DNA from: JAPPLB01 sp965204095 | Lineage (GTDB): Bacteria; Acidobacteriota; Terriglobia; Bryobacterales; UBA6623 | DNA: 64,000 nucleotides | Assembly (NCBI GenBank): GCA_965204095.1 | Contig: OZ241991.1 | Location: 5,580,001-5,644,000 of the forward strand | Direction of reading: 5' to 3' | Part shown: one piece after another, positions 16,501-24,893 of the stretch | Position numbering within the stretch: the stretch's first letter is position 1 | How the letters are laid out: every line of letters starts with the position of its first letter | Made by a program: the position numbers and the translations under genes | Notes under the pieces: model-generated | Database searches by the model: none | Seen by the model: only the letters and a program-made list of their open reading frames with translations | What the model was told of the DNA's origin: nothing

Positions 16501-18470
16501 CCAGCCTCCAATGGCTGGAACTCAGGATCAACCAGTTGAGCGGATCGATACCCCCGGCGCTCGCCAACCTGACCAGTCTCCAACGTCTGCATCTCGGGAA
16601 CAACCAGCTGAGCGGATCGATACCCCCGGAACTCGCCAACCTGACCAGTCTCCGAGAGCTGTATCTCGGGGACAACCAACTGAGCGGATCGATACCCCCG
16701 GAACTCGCCAACTTGACCGGCCTCCAATGGCTGTCTCTCTTGGGCAACGAGCTGAGCGGATCGATACCCCCGGAGCTCGCCAACCTGACCAGTCTCCGAT
16801 GGCTGGAACTCTCAGCCAACCAGTTGAGCGAATCGATACCCCCGGAGCTCGCTAATCTGACCAACCTCCGAGGGCTGGATCTCTGGAACAACCATCTGAG
16901 CGGATCAATCCCCCCAGAACTCGGCGACCTAGCCCGCATCATAACACTGGATCTCTCAGGCAACCAGTTGAGCGGATCGATACCCCCGGAGCTCGCCAAC
17001 CTGACCAGTCTCCTACATCTGAACTTCTCAGTCAACCAACTGAGCGGGATGCTCCCGTGGTGGCTGCAGCAACTGCCGCTCAAGTCCCTGAACCTGATGG
17101 CAACTTCGGTCTGTGTGCCCGCGGATGCGGAGCTTGAGCGGTGGCTGGCGACGATCGAGTATTTACCCTCAGGATTAACGTGCGGACAGTCCTTGTCCGA
17201 GATGTCGACGATCGACGTGGCGCTATTCTATACGCCGGCGGCGCGCAGACGAGCTGGAGGAGCCGCGGAGATTGAGGCGGCGATGGACCTCCTGATCGCC
17301 GAGACCAACCGGGCCTACGAGGAAAGCGGCGTGGATCAGCAGATCGTCCTGGTGGCCAGGAAAGAGGTGCAGTATGTGGAGGAGGACGGATCCGTTGATC
17401 GGGCTATGGGCCGGTTCGTTGACCCATCGGATGGCTACATGGACGAAATTCACGCGATTCGCGACCAGGTCGGCGCAGACCTCGTTCAATTGATTGCAGA
17501 AGTAACTGACGGGGGCGGAGCTGCATATAAGCCGGGCGCTTTTAGTCTCATAAGGACTTCCAGACTCAATACCTTCGTGTTCGCGCACGAACTCGGGCAC
17601 AACATGGGACTCTCACACGACCGGCCCGAGGCCATAGGCGCCTTGTTTCCGTACAGCTACGGCTACGTGAACCAGCGGGCTTTCGCCACCGACGCGGCCA
17701 CGTCGGCGCGCTGGCGTACAATCATGGCCTACCCAACCCAGTGTTCCGATGCAGGCTTTGGATGCAATTGGATTCTGCGCTTTTCGAATCCAAACCAGAG
17801 CTACCTGGGCGACCCGCTGGGCGTTCCCGGCGACGAGCGGACGCGGGCTCTCACCGGGCCGGCCGACGCGGTGCGAGCACTCAACCGCACGCGGCATTCC
17901 GTGGCCGCCTTCCGCAAACCGTCTTCCGAAAAGCGGCTGTCGATGTTCGGCGGCGGCTCACAAGCATGGTCCGCCGCCAGCATGGCGCCGCAGGCGATCG
18001 CCTCCCCGGGCGCAGCCGTGGGATCGGTCGGCATCCTCTTCGAAGCGATCGCGCCGAAGGGGCGCGGCGGCGCCTCACTCCTTTCCGGCGACGGGCCCGA
18101 TCCCACCACCCTGCGCCGGCGTGAGGTCACTGTCGATATCGGATTGCTGGATCGCGTCTCCGCCGCCGGCACAGGCACCGCCCTGACGCTGAACCTGTTC
18201 GACGACTTCGTGCTGTTCGGGGTTATCGAAAAGCGCAGACCGACTTTCTCCGGCGGCTATGCGCTCTCGGGCCGCCTGGCGGGCGTTGCCGGGGGATCCG
18301 TGACGCTGGTGATCAACGGCTCCGTGGTCGCCGGCTCGGTCCGGCTCCCCACAGCGACCTACCGTATTCGGCCCGCCGCCGGCGGGCGGCATGCGATTAT
18401 CCAGGTCGATCCGTCAAAGTTGCCCCAGGGCTGCGAGACGCTGCTCTGGCCGACAGGCAGGGAGCAATAG
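13563..18470 (+). CDS. Giant secreted protein: nuclease, beta repeats, CARDB, LRR and zincin domains
   Basis: A 1635-residue exported protein. The ATG at 13563 has GGAG upstream and opens a signal peptide ending PALQAQT. Domains in order: Ca-binding Excalibur-like stretch (DLNENGDLTCTEA, DADNDGIACDS); DUF1524-like HNH nuclease (about 178-270; TDIEHIVALAEAYDSG, GDMDNLTIADPTVNRHQKSD); two near-identical beta modules (about 284-505 and 511-735); a CARDB domain (742-860); about 10-11 plant-type leucine-rich repeats of 24 residues (866-1180; LSGSIPPELANLTSL); a reprolysin-like zinc protease (1216-1455) with HELGHNMGLSHD at 1342; and a C-terminal domain normally seen before such proteases. Catalytic residues of nuclease and protease look present. 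The combination suggests an exported degradative or effector protein. The target is unknown. Confidence 0.85.
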   Translation: MQRLAVIIAILTANAIWAPALQAQTKDDFEYWDLNENGDLTCTEATGKDEGLKLPAYRDNRDGTGMIYQWLERRRSSDADNDGIACDSTSNPNGYVPRAGSTPPPTSNARKCPDGSPTWMGLPVCEEGGREGYARDEFGSASSSLEDEIIDALPKSDEQVYTPYTCTLFEIRADGTAATDIEHIVALAEAYDSGLAESQFRTFAGDMDNLTIADPTVNRHQKSDLDAGEWEPSENRGWFASRVVTVKKKYGLSVNATERDALQSMIISDPSRTITCGDEQAESGGQIHYFPHLAVGAGWQTTLTYINYTADEVSCRTDFLSDQGTPLMVSFPSLGPDVRRSDMLPPGGSVHEETDVGLSSPPAAGWARATCSGPVKASLLFRQYDSAGLAVAEAGVNAAAAPATRFVTFAEQAPGQPGTGVAYANPSDTAARVTFTARNAAGRTLDSFDQTLMPGEHGAKNMTGLFDLPSFTGSLEITSTEPIVTLSINAEAAPIFSSLPPGELDPSAQGPTTYYFPHLAVGASWQTTITYINYSSEEVSCRTDFLSSQGTPLIVSFPGRGRVDRRTDVLPPGGSVHEETDVGLSAPAAAGWARATCSGPVKASLLFRQYDSAGVPTGEAGVNAAAVPSTRFVTFAEQAAGQPGTGVAYANPSDTTAAVVTFTVKDAAGRTLDSVDESLMPKGHVAKNMAGLFDLISFSGSLEITSTEPIVILSLNAEAAPVFSSLPPGELDAADIPGEIPVTGAPDLVVQAPSVSADTSNAGESFTFSATVRNQGQGPAAATTLRCYRSSDTMITTSDMEVAAAEVAELVVSGSSSQSVRLTAPATPGKYYYGACVDAVEDESTTANNCSTSVLITVSEPQSGTAKDREALLEFYHLTGGPDWIDRTNWLSDTPLSDWFGVDTDGSGRVTGLNLSRNQLSGSIPPQLADLISLQVLDLSANQLSGQIPPVLSKLISLQVLDLSVNQLSGQIPPVLSKLTSLQWLELRINQLSGSIPPALANLTSLQRLHLGNNQLSGSIPPELANLTSLRELYLGDNQLSGSIPPELANLTGLQWLSLLGNELSGSIPPELANLTSLRWLELSANQLSESIPPELANLTNLRGLDLWNNHLSGSIPPELGDLARIITLDLSGNQLSGSIPPELANLTSLLHLNFSVNQLSGMLPWWLQQLPLKSLNLMATSVCVPADAELERWLATIEYLPSGLTCGQSLSEMSTIDVALFYTPAARRRAGGAAEIEAAMDLLIAETNRAYEESGVDQQIVLVARKEVQYVEEDGSVDRAMGRFVDPSDGYMDEIHAIRDQVGADLVQLIAEVTDGGGAAYKPGAFSLIRTSRLNTFVFAHELGHNMGLSHDRPEAIGALFPYSYGYVNQRAFATDAATSARWRTIMAYPTQCSDAGFGCNWILRFSNPNQSYLGDPLGVPGDERTRALTGPADAVRALNRTRHSVAAFRKPSSEKRLSMFGGGSQAWSAASMAPQAIASPGAAVGSVGILFEAIAPKGRGGASLLSGDGPDPTTLRRREVTVDIGLLDRVSAAGTGTALTLNLFDDFVLFGVIEKRRPTFSGGYALSGRLAGVAGGSVTLVINGSVVAGSVRLPTATYRIRPAAGGRHAIIQVDPSKLPQGCETLLWPTGREQ
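16315..17050 (+). repeat. Tandem 72-bp leucine-rich-repeat units
   Basis: About ten consecutive units of 72 bases encode LSGSIPPELANLTSLRWLEL plus four residues each. Several units are nearly identical in DNA (GAGCGGATCGATACCCCCGG recurs), implying recent duplication within the gene. Such arrays expand and contract easily. Confidence 0.85.
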
Positions 18471-18980
18471 CGCGAGGAGCACCGGTCGCCGCCGAGCTTA
18501 CGCCTCGCCCCGATTCCAGCCGGCGCGAGAACATCCAGATTCGTAGCGTTCCGGCATTCATCTGCAGCGCTACCCTCGATGACCGCTTTGATGGAACGAG
18601 CCTTCCCCCCAAGACAGGAGAACCTGTTCTCCCTGAAGGCCTGCATGGAAAGGCGAAACTTACGATGCGGGGGGTGTCGAATGTGCGGTTATTAGAGATT
18701 CCACGACGGCACCGCCCTCGTTCATGTCCAGAGTTGCTGTTCGAATGAGGTTGCTCCAGGGAAAAAGATGGCCTCATGGAGCGGCCAAGAGTTTGACTTG
18801 CTGTTCGAGTTCGCTCAACTGCCGCTGCAAGTCCTCGGCCAACGCCACGGTCCGACCAGCTCGCAGTTGACATAACCACCGGTTCTCGGACCCGGTCCTA
18901 GTTGCAGCAAACAAGGTTCCGTCCTCAACAGCCGGAAGCTGATGCCCGAGCCGCCAGGGAGACTTCGGGGTGGAACCGCA
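18471..18980. other. Gene-free stretch with one palindrome and a coding remnant
   Basis: About 500 bases without an intact gene. A perfect hairpin GGAGAAC / CT / GTTCTCC lies at 18617-18632 with no T run. On the minus strand, 18774-18855 can be read as a short coiled-coil tail (ALAEDLQRQLSELEQQVKLL) ending in a stop, which looks like the 3' scrap of a gene. Otherwise I see nothing. Confidence 0.4.
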
Positions 18981-19105
18981 TCACCGGCGTTCGCCAGCCA
19001 GATGCGCCGCCCAATCGCCCAGCAGCCACCGGCGGCGCTCAAACAGGTCCGATCGGGCGTAGGCGGCTTCGACCTTGTTCTGGACCACGTGGGACAGCAC
19101 GACCG
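18981..19105 (-). pseudogene. C-terminal remnant of a P4-type phage integrase
   Basis: The minus strand reads VVLSHVVQNKVEAAYARSDL, then FERRRWLLGDWAAHLAGERR and a stop. This is the terminal segment of P4-family tyrosine integrases, including the alanine/tyrosine 'EAAY' helix and the FERRR..L..WA motif that follow the catalytic tyrosine. Everything upstream is missing, replaced by the 3' end of the helicase gene that stops at 19107. It marks an old integration end. Confidence 0.65.
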
Positions 19106-19106
19106 T

Positions 19107-22100
19107 TCAGCGGTCGGGCTCGAAGACAAGTTCGGGCACGACCGTCTCCCAGGCATCACATTGCATGGCGTCGCGATACTCGGGGTCCGACGCCTCGCGG
19201 CTCCAACTCACCACGGCGAACACCTCCGCCGACCGGTACCGCATCCCTGGCGGCGGCTTGAACGATTTGGCGAGACGGCCCACGGGCCTGCCCTCGGTAT
19301 CACGCAACTCCCAACGCCCGTTTTGCCCAATCCGAATGTCCACCGAATCGCCGATCGATAGCGCGGCGATGGCTTGGTGTATTGGGTCTGTTGGGCGGCG
19401 ACGCCCCGCAAACCCGAGGTCGACATCCTGAAGGGTCGTCCGGACATAGCGGTACTCGACGGCTGCGGAACACGGCGGTAGCTCCGCGGCTTCGCGCCGG
19501 ATCGTTGCGGCATGGTCGAGCAATTCGTGATGGAAGCCCCGAGAACCGTCGAAGCGAGCCAGCGTGAGCGTTTGCCGGGCGCGCGTCATGGCCACGTAGT
19601 ACAGCCGGCGCGGCGCGTCGGGATCCTCGTCCTGCCCGAGACGGTCCCAGCCGCCGTCTAACACGGCCACATGATCGAACTCCAGTCCCTTGGCGCGATG
19701 GGCCGTGAGCAACAGCAATCCCCGCTGACGGCGGCGTATGTCTCGGCCCCATTCAGCCAACCATTCGAGGAAATGGTCCACTGGGGTTTCTCCGCCCCCA
19801 GCTTCCAGCACATGCTCTTCCACGGCCTGCCGCAGCAGGTCGTTCCAGGGATCGGAGGGTCGCGCAGCAACCCAGCCACGCAAGGCCACAGCGTCGACGA
19901 GCCGGGGCTCCCGTTCGCGAAGCCATTCGACGAACGTCCGGGTTTCCCGCAGGCGCCAGAAGTTCGGGATGTCTTCGTTCGCCATCTGGACCGGGATGTC
20001 ATGCGCCACGCAGAATGCCCGAACGGGAACGAGATATTCCCACTCGCGCACTATGACTGCGCACCGCGACCAATCCCAATTCCGGTCGAGTTCCGAGAGA
20101 CGCAGAAACTCCGCCATGACGGCTCGTGCCTGATGGAGCGAATCGCCGCCCGCCGGCAAGATCTGCACTTTTCCGCGCGAGACCGGATCGATCGCTGTCC
20201 ACTTCCCGCTTGGCGGATCCTTTGCGCGAGCCCGATCGACATGTATAGGATGCCCGGCCTTCATGCGTTTCCTTGCGGGTTCGATCACCGCGTTAGCCGC
20301 CTCCACGATGTTGCCCGTCGAGCGGTAATTGGCGGTCAGGTACGTGGGCTTCGGGCCGTAGTCGGCCTCGAAACGACGGATGAACTCAACCGACGCGCCG
20401 TGGAAAGCATAGATGTTCTGATCGTCGTCGCCCACAGCGAACAGGGTGAGCTTGCTCGAATCGTCCTCCAGCGTCCGGCCGGCCAGGGCCGAAATCAGGT
20501 CGTACTGCTCGGGACCGACATCCTGGTACTCGTCGACAAGAATCCAGCGGAAACCCGCAAGCAGGCGATCACGGCGTTCGTCCGCCTCTTCCTGCATCAG
20601 CCCCTCGCCATGGAGCAAGGCGACCGCACGACGCATCACATCCCTGAACATCTCGTCGTCGGGCCTCTCCGCCCGGCTGGTAAAGCTGGCGCCAGCCAGC
20701 CGCATGGCAAGTGCATGACAGGTGAGCACCGTCACGCCCCGCGCGTCGTCGCCGATCAACTCGGCGAGCCGGCGGCGGATATCGACGGCGGCGTGACGGT
20801 TGTAGGCCAGCGCCACGATGCCCCGCGCACTCTCCCTCCTGACACGTATCAGCCAGGCGATGCGGTGCACCAACACGCGGGTCTTGCCGGAACCCGGGCC
20901 GGCGAGCACCAGTACGTTCGTCCGTTCCCGATCGTCGGCCACGATGCGTTGCTGAATGGGGTTGTTCAGGTTTTCGACAATGGCCCGCCACGACTCGGGC
21001 GTCGTCTGCCGGCCGATCTGTCTGTCCCGTCCGGGCAGCCAACGTAGGAGAAACGCCTCTTCCTTCAGCGTGAAATAGTCCATGGCGAGGCGTAGCGCCT
21101 CGCTCATGGCGGCGAGGCCGCGCTCGGCGTACTCCACCATGACGTGGATTTGCAGCACCTGCCCCTTGTAGTGGAGGGCAAGCAGTTGAAAGTCGGCCCT
21201 CGAGAAACGGCGCCGGTCCCGGCGTTCGAGCCGAATCGTCATGGCCGGCCGAAACACCGCGAGTCCCTTGTTGAGGCGGATCACCTCCTGCTCGTGGAGC
21301 CAGAGCAAGGCACGGTCCAACAGCTTGGCTGGGTTTCGGACCCGGCTCTTCAAGGCCAGGTCGGTCTTGATCGCGTGCGACAGTTCCCCGAGCGTGGTCT
21401 CTGCCAACAGGTCGGTGCCGCGGCTGTTGGGCGGCAGGCATCCGAGCAGATGTTCCAGCAGGCGGCCGGCCGCCTCGCGCCGTATGCTGGCGGTCTCGTC
21501 CAGCGCTCGCCACTCGCGGTGCAGCGTGACCCGCGCGGTCTCCGCATCCCGTTTGCGCACAGAGAGGCTGCCCGGCGCACCGTCGTCCTGGCCACGCCCG
21601 TCGTAGGCGATGCCCCGGACGATGCGCCACAGCCGTTCGGGAAGCGGATCGGCCAGGCCGTCATCCCGCAGCACCTGAGCCGCGATCCTCAGATGCAGCG
21701 ACGAGGTGTCGCCTTTGCCGAGTTCGGGCGCATCCTCCCGCATGTGCGCGATCAGGCCGGTCTCCAAGGCGTCGGCCTGAGCAAGGCGCTTCCGGGACGA
21801 GTGCTCCACGCCCGTGTGAACGAACGCCGTCAGCACCATGTCGTTGCTCGCGATGCCCAACCGTTCCAGGTCGTACAGCGCGCCGCGCACGCCTTCGGGA
21901 CTCAATCCCGAGACGGCCATCAGCTCGTCCGTGCTGACACCCTCGTCGGCGTCCGCCCCGATCAGCGCTTCCGCGATGCGCAGCAACGGCCTGCGATAGG
22001 CGTCCGTAATGGTTGCCTTGGCAAGCCGTTGTCTAGCCTCGCCGATCGAACTGACCCGAAGCGACGACGGGAACAGCTGGACGACGTTCTCTTCCCGGGT

Positions 22101-24212
22101 CAGGAGTTCCGACTCCTCCAGCCAGGCGACGGCGGTGCGCACGCGGGTGTCGTCAGTCGCCGAGTCGCGCTCAACAGCGTTTTCCTCGTCCTCGCCGAGG
22201 ATTTCGCCCGCAGTCGCCACCACCTCGCCGCCGAAGCGTTTCTTCCGGTCGAGATTGCGCAAGGCTCTCAGAATTCCGTGAATCTCCGCGCGGGTAAGGC
22301 GCGAGCGCGCCGACATGCCGAACTGGCGCTCGACATCGTCCGCCGCATAGAGCAGCACGCAACGCGCGGACGCGCGATCGCGGCCCGCGCGACCGGCCTC
22401 CTGGAGATAGTTCTCCAGCGAGCCCGGTATGTCAGCGTGGATCACCAGCCTAACGTCCGGCTTGTCGATTCCCATTCCGAAGGCGTTGGTGGCCGCGATG
22501 GCTCGCAACCCGCCGGCGATGAATCGCCGCTGCACATCCTTCTTGGTCTCCGGAGGAAGGCCGGCGTGGAAGCGATCCGCGGCGATACCCTTCACTTGCA
22601 GGAATTCAGCGGCCTCCTCGCTCTGTTGCCGGGTCGCGCAATAGACAATGGCGCCGCCCGATGTTTTATCGGGCAGGTACGATGTCAGAATCTGGTGTAT
22701 ATGGGCGAATTTCTCGCCCCTTGTGGTTGGGATCACTTCGAAGAAAAGATTGGTGCGTTCGGTTCCGCCGTCGAAGACGGTCAGTTCGATGCCGAGCCGG
22801 TCCCGGAAGTGCCGTGCAATGTCCTCGACCACGTCGGGTTTGGCGGTGGCGGTCAGGCACAAGAGAGGGGGGACCTTCCCATCGCCCGCTTTCTCCCGGA
22901 TGAAGCGGCCGACATACCTGTAGTCCGGACGGAAGTCGTGGCCCCAGCGCGACAGGCAATGCGCCTCGTCGAGCACCCAGGCGCCGATCTCGCGCTGGTC
23001 GAGCGCGCGCCGCAGCGAACGCGAGCGCAGTTGCTCCGGCGAAATCAGGAGAATGCCGGCGTCTCCCAGGCGAACCCGGTCCAACGCGTCGGCGCGCTCG
23101 GGCATCGACAGCAGCCCGTTGATCGTCACGCAGCAGCCGATCCCGCGTTTCTCCATCCCGGCCACCTGATCCGCCATCAGCGCGACCAAGGGCGAGATGA
23201 CGACCGTCAGCGCACCGGTCTTGTCGTAGCGCGACAGCGCCGGGATCTGGTAGCAGAGCGACTTCCCCGTACCCGTGGGAAGGATCCCGAGCACGTGCCG
23301 CCCGGCCATCGCCTCCTCAACGATGGCCCGCTGCATCGGCCGTCCGTCGTCCGCCGCCGGTTCGGGACGAAAACCGTCGAAGCCGAACCAGCGCTTCAGT
23401 TCCTTTCCGGCGTCATGCCGCTCCCGGCACCAGCCGCAGGCCGGGTCGCGGCAAGCCGTGTCCCTAAGGCGGTTCACCAGCCTTCCCGCCTCCGGGAACT
23501 GATAGTGGACCCAGGGCGGCATCACCGAGTTGCCGCCGGCCACGGAGAGCCACGCCAAGGCGTAGGCCAGTGACCATCCGAACCCTTTCGCATCCGCAAT
23601 GACCTTGCGCCCGTTGGTCATGCAGGCGGCGTCTTCCAGCCGCCTCTGCATCACTGCCGTTGCCTCGGCTTGCGACGGCCGGCGAGCCTGCCTGACGCGG
23701 CTGAAGAACTCGTCGAGCGCGCGGTCGACCCCACCCGACTCCGGCGTGCACAGCCAGTGCCATGCGGCAAGCAGATCGGGCGATGCCCTCGCTAGTTCCT
23801 TCCGCTGATTTCTAAAGACGTCCAGCGTCAGGCGGGCATCCAGCTCCGGGTCGTTCACGCGCCCGCGCTTGAGTCCGCCATCCTGGTAGTGCTTGACGAG
23901 GTGGTGATACGGATTGCGGGGAAAGGCGAGTGGATTGAGACGCAGCGTATCCACCGCCGGCAGTTTCAGCAGTCGATGATTCGGCTTCGCCGCCGCCAAG
24001 TGGGGCAGGTCGAAAGCGATCAGGTTGTGGCCCAGCACGAAGGACGCGCCGTCGGCGAAGTCGTCGAGCCTCGCCAGCGCGGCCGCCAGACCGCTGCCGG
24101 AATGGAGCAGTCTGTGTCCGGTATCGGAGCGCACCGCGCACAGGGCACGAATGCGGCCGTCTCTGACTTCAAGGTCGAGAGAGACGCCCCATGGTGACGA
24201 AATCGAATCCAT
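19107..24212 (-). CDS. Exonuclease-RecQ-UvrD fusion helicase
   Basis: A 1701-residue protein from MDSISSPWGVSLDLEVRDGR. Residues 1-190 look like a DEDD-type 3'-5' exonuclease (SLDLEVRDG, VLGHNLIAFDLPHL). A RecQ superfamily 2 helicase follows: GILPTGTGKSLCYQ near 308, LDEAHCLSRWGHDF near 412, LCLTATA, FGMGIDKPDVR and QEAGRAGRDR. A winged-helix/linker region leads into a UvrD/PcrA superfamily 1 helicase: VLAGPGSGKTRVLV near 1105, LVDEYQDVGPEQYD near 1224, VGDDDQNIYAFHGA, LTAHRAKGLEFDHV and YYVAMTRARQTL. Two complete motors plus a nuclease in one chain. The gene starts 11 bases after a dead higA, and an in-frame start at 24344 would run through it. Probable DNA repair or anti-phage role; not proven. 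Confidence 0.85.
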   Translation of the reverse strand: MDSISSPWGVSLDLEVRDGRIRALCAVRSDTGHRLLHSGSGLAAALARLDDFADGASFVLGHNLIAFDLPHLAAAKPNHRLLKLPAVDTLRLNPLAFPRNPYHHLVKHYQDGGLKRGRVNDPELDARLTLDVFRNQRKELARASPDLLAAWHWLCTPESGGVDRALDEFFSRVRQARRPSQAEATAVMQRRLEDAACMTNGRKVIADAKGFGWSLAYALAWLSVAGGNSVMPPWVHYQFPEAGRLVNRLRDTACRDPACGWCRERHDAGKELKRWFGFDGFRPEPAADDGRPMQRAIVEEAMAGRHVLGILPTGTGKSLCYQIPALSRYDKTGALTVVISPLVALMADQVAGMEKRGIGCCVTINGLLSMPERADALDRVRLGDAGILLISPEQLRSRSLRRALDQREIGAWVLDEAHCLSRWGHDFRPDYRYVGRFIREKAGDGKVPPLLCLTATAKPDVVEDIARHFRDRLGIELTVFDGGTERTNLFFEVIPTTRGEKFAHIHQILTSYLPDKTSGGAIVYCATRQQSEEAAEFLQVKGIAADRFHAGLPPETKKDVQRRFIAGGLRAIAATNAFGMGIDKPDVRLVIHADIPGSLENYLQEAGRAGRDRASARCVLLYAADDVERQFGMSARSRLTRAEIHGILRALRNLDRKKRFGGEVVATAGEILGEDEENAVERDSATDDTRVRTAVAWLEESELLTREENVVQLFPSSLRVSSIGEARQRLAKATITDAYRRPLLRIAEALIGADADEGVSTDELMAVSGLSPEGVRGALYDLERLGIASNDMVLTAFVHTGVEHSSRKRLAQADALETGLIAHMREDAPELGKGDTSSLHLRIAAQVLRDDGLADPLPERLWRIVRGIAYDGRGQDDGAPGSLSVRKRDAETARVTLHREWRALDETASIRREAAGRLLEHLLGCLPPNSRGTDLLAETTLGELSHAIKTDLALKSRVRNPAKLLDRALLWLHEQEVIRLNKGLAVFRPAMTIRLERRDRRRFSRADFQLLALHYKGQVLQIHVMVEYAERGLAAMSEALRLAMDYFTLKEEAFLLRWLPGRDRQIGRQTTPESWRAIVENLNNPIQQRIVADDRERTNVLVLAGPGSGKTRVLVHRIAWLIRVRRESARGIVALAYNRHAAVDIRRRLAELIGDDARGVTVLTCHALAMRLAGASFTSRAERPDDEMFRDVMRRAVALLHGEGLMQEEADERRDRLLAGFRWILVDEYQDVGPEQYDLISALAGRTLEDDSSKLTLFAVGDDDQNIYAFHGASVEFIRRFEADYGPKPTYLTANYRSTGNIVEAANAVIEPARKRMKAGHPIHVDRARAKDPPSGKWTAIDPVSRGKVQILPAGGDSLHQARAVMAEFLRLSELDRNWDWSRCAVIVREWEYLVPVRAFCVAHDIPVQMANEDIPNFWRLRETRTFVEWLREREPRLVDAVALRGWVAARPSDPWNDLLRQAVEEHVLEAGGGETPVDHFLEWLAEWGRDIRRRQRGLLLLTAHRAKGLEFDHVAVLDGGWDRLGQDEDPDAPRRLYYVAMTRARQTLTLARFDGSRGFHHELLDHAATIRREAAELPPCSAAVEYRYVRTTLQDVDLGFAGRRRPTDPIHQAIAALSIGDSVDIRIGQNGRWELRDTEGRPVGRLAKSFKPPPGMRYRSAEVFAVVSWSREASDPEYRDAMQCDAWETVVPELVFEPDR

Positions 24213-24222
24213 CGCGACCGAA

Positions 24223-24513
24223 TCAGGATACCGCCGGCAATCGCTCAACTGCGATGCAGTGCGACCTATCCTTCGCCCGGGCCAGTTCCCAGGGCGACTT
24301 GAGCCGATACCACATATCAGCGCTGCTGCCGAACGCCTTGTCAAAACGGATCGGCAACTCCTGGAATATTCCAGAACAGCAGTTGACGATATCCGAGAAC
24401 TACTTGCGGCTGACTCCGAGCTTGCTTGCAGCTTCGGTTACGCTGAGCCTCAGAGGTTCCAGACAGTCGCAGCGCACCGACAGGCTGGGATGGGGGGAAT
24501 TGCTCATCGACAT
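24223..24513 (-). pseudogene. higA: higA antitoxin broken by an internal stop
   Basis: The minus strand reads MSMSNSPHPSLSVRCDCLEP, then LRLSVTEAASKLGVSRK, then TAG (24400-24402), then FSDIVNCCSGIFQELPIRFD, then KAFGSSADMWYRLKSPWELA. That is a full HigA Xre-type antitoxin (compare the intact gene at 49300-49605) with TAG where a glutamine or arginine is expected. The frame otherwise continues to 24223. The helicase start follows 11 bases later, so this was probably the front of the same operon. Confidence 0.75.
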
Positions 24514-24585
24514 CGCCCGATCCTCGTAGTGATATTCAATCAGGTCTACCTCCGTGATGTCCCCACCCCCTGAGGAGGGTCGCAC
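24514..24585 (-). pseudogene. higB: C-terminal scrap of a higB toxin
   Basis: Directly upstream of and in frame with the dead higA, the minus strand reads GDITEVDLIEYHYEDRA. It resembles the terminal strand of HigB/RelE toxins (...EVDLVDYH). The rest of the toxin gene is gone and its stop codon is missing, so the frame runs into higA. Toxin and antitoxin have decayed together. Confidence 0.5.
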
Positions 24586-24671
24586 TCATCCTAACCATTC
24601 CCTATGGGAAGGCCACTGAGGGCCGCTTAGGGCGCGCGGCCCGAATCACGAGAGCACGGCGAATACTCGAC

Positions 24672-24893
24672 TTGTACAGGCTATTCCCGCTCCCCTTCGA
24701 TCTCGTTGATTACAGGGATAGCAACACGGGCGACTTCGAGAAGCTTCTCGACGAAGTAGTTGGTGACATCGCCGCTGCTCGGAAGAACCATCGGCACTGG
24801 GGGCAGTTCTCGAAGTTCCACTCTCCCGAGACCGTCAAGATTGTCCAGACCCTGCTGCGGGAAGGCAGTCTCTCCAAGGCCGATATCGCCTAG
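24672..24893 (+). CDS. Hypothetical 73-residue protein or fragment
   Basis: An open frame reading MYRLFPLPFDLVDYRDSNTG, then DFEKLLDEVVGDIAAARKNH and RHWGQFSKFHSPETVKIVQT, ending LREGSLSKADIA. Residue use looks like real coding. There is no clear ribosome site and its TTG start is doubtful. It converges on the zinc-ribbon gene with overlapping ends. No family recognised; it may be the remainder of a longer gene. Confidence 0.35.
   Translation: MYRLFPLPFDLVDYRDSNTGDFEKLLDEVVGDIAAARKNHRHWGQFSKFHSPETVKIVQTLLREGSLSKADIA

Noticed and set aside
21144..23573. Long plus-strand open frame within the helicase gene
   Set aside because: Antisense to a complete RecQ core with all motifs; the low-complexity composition is typical of a shadow frame.
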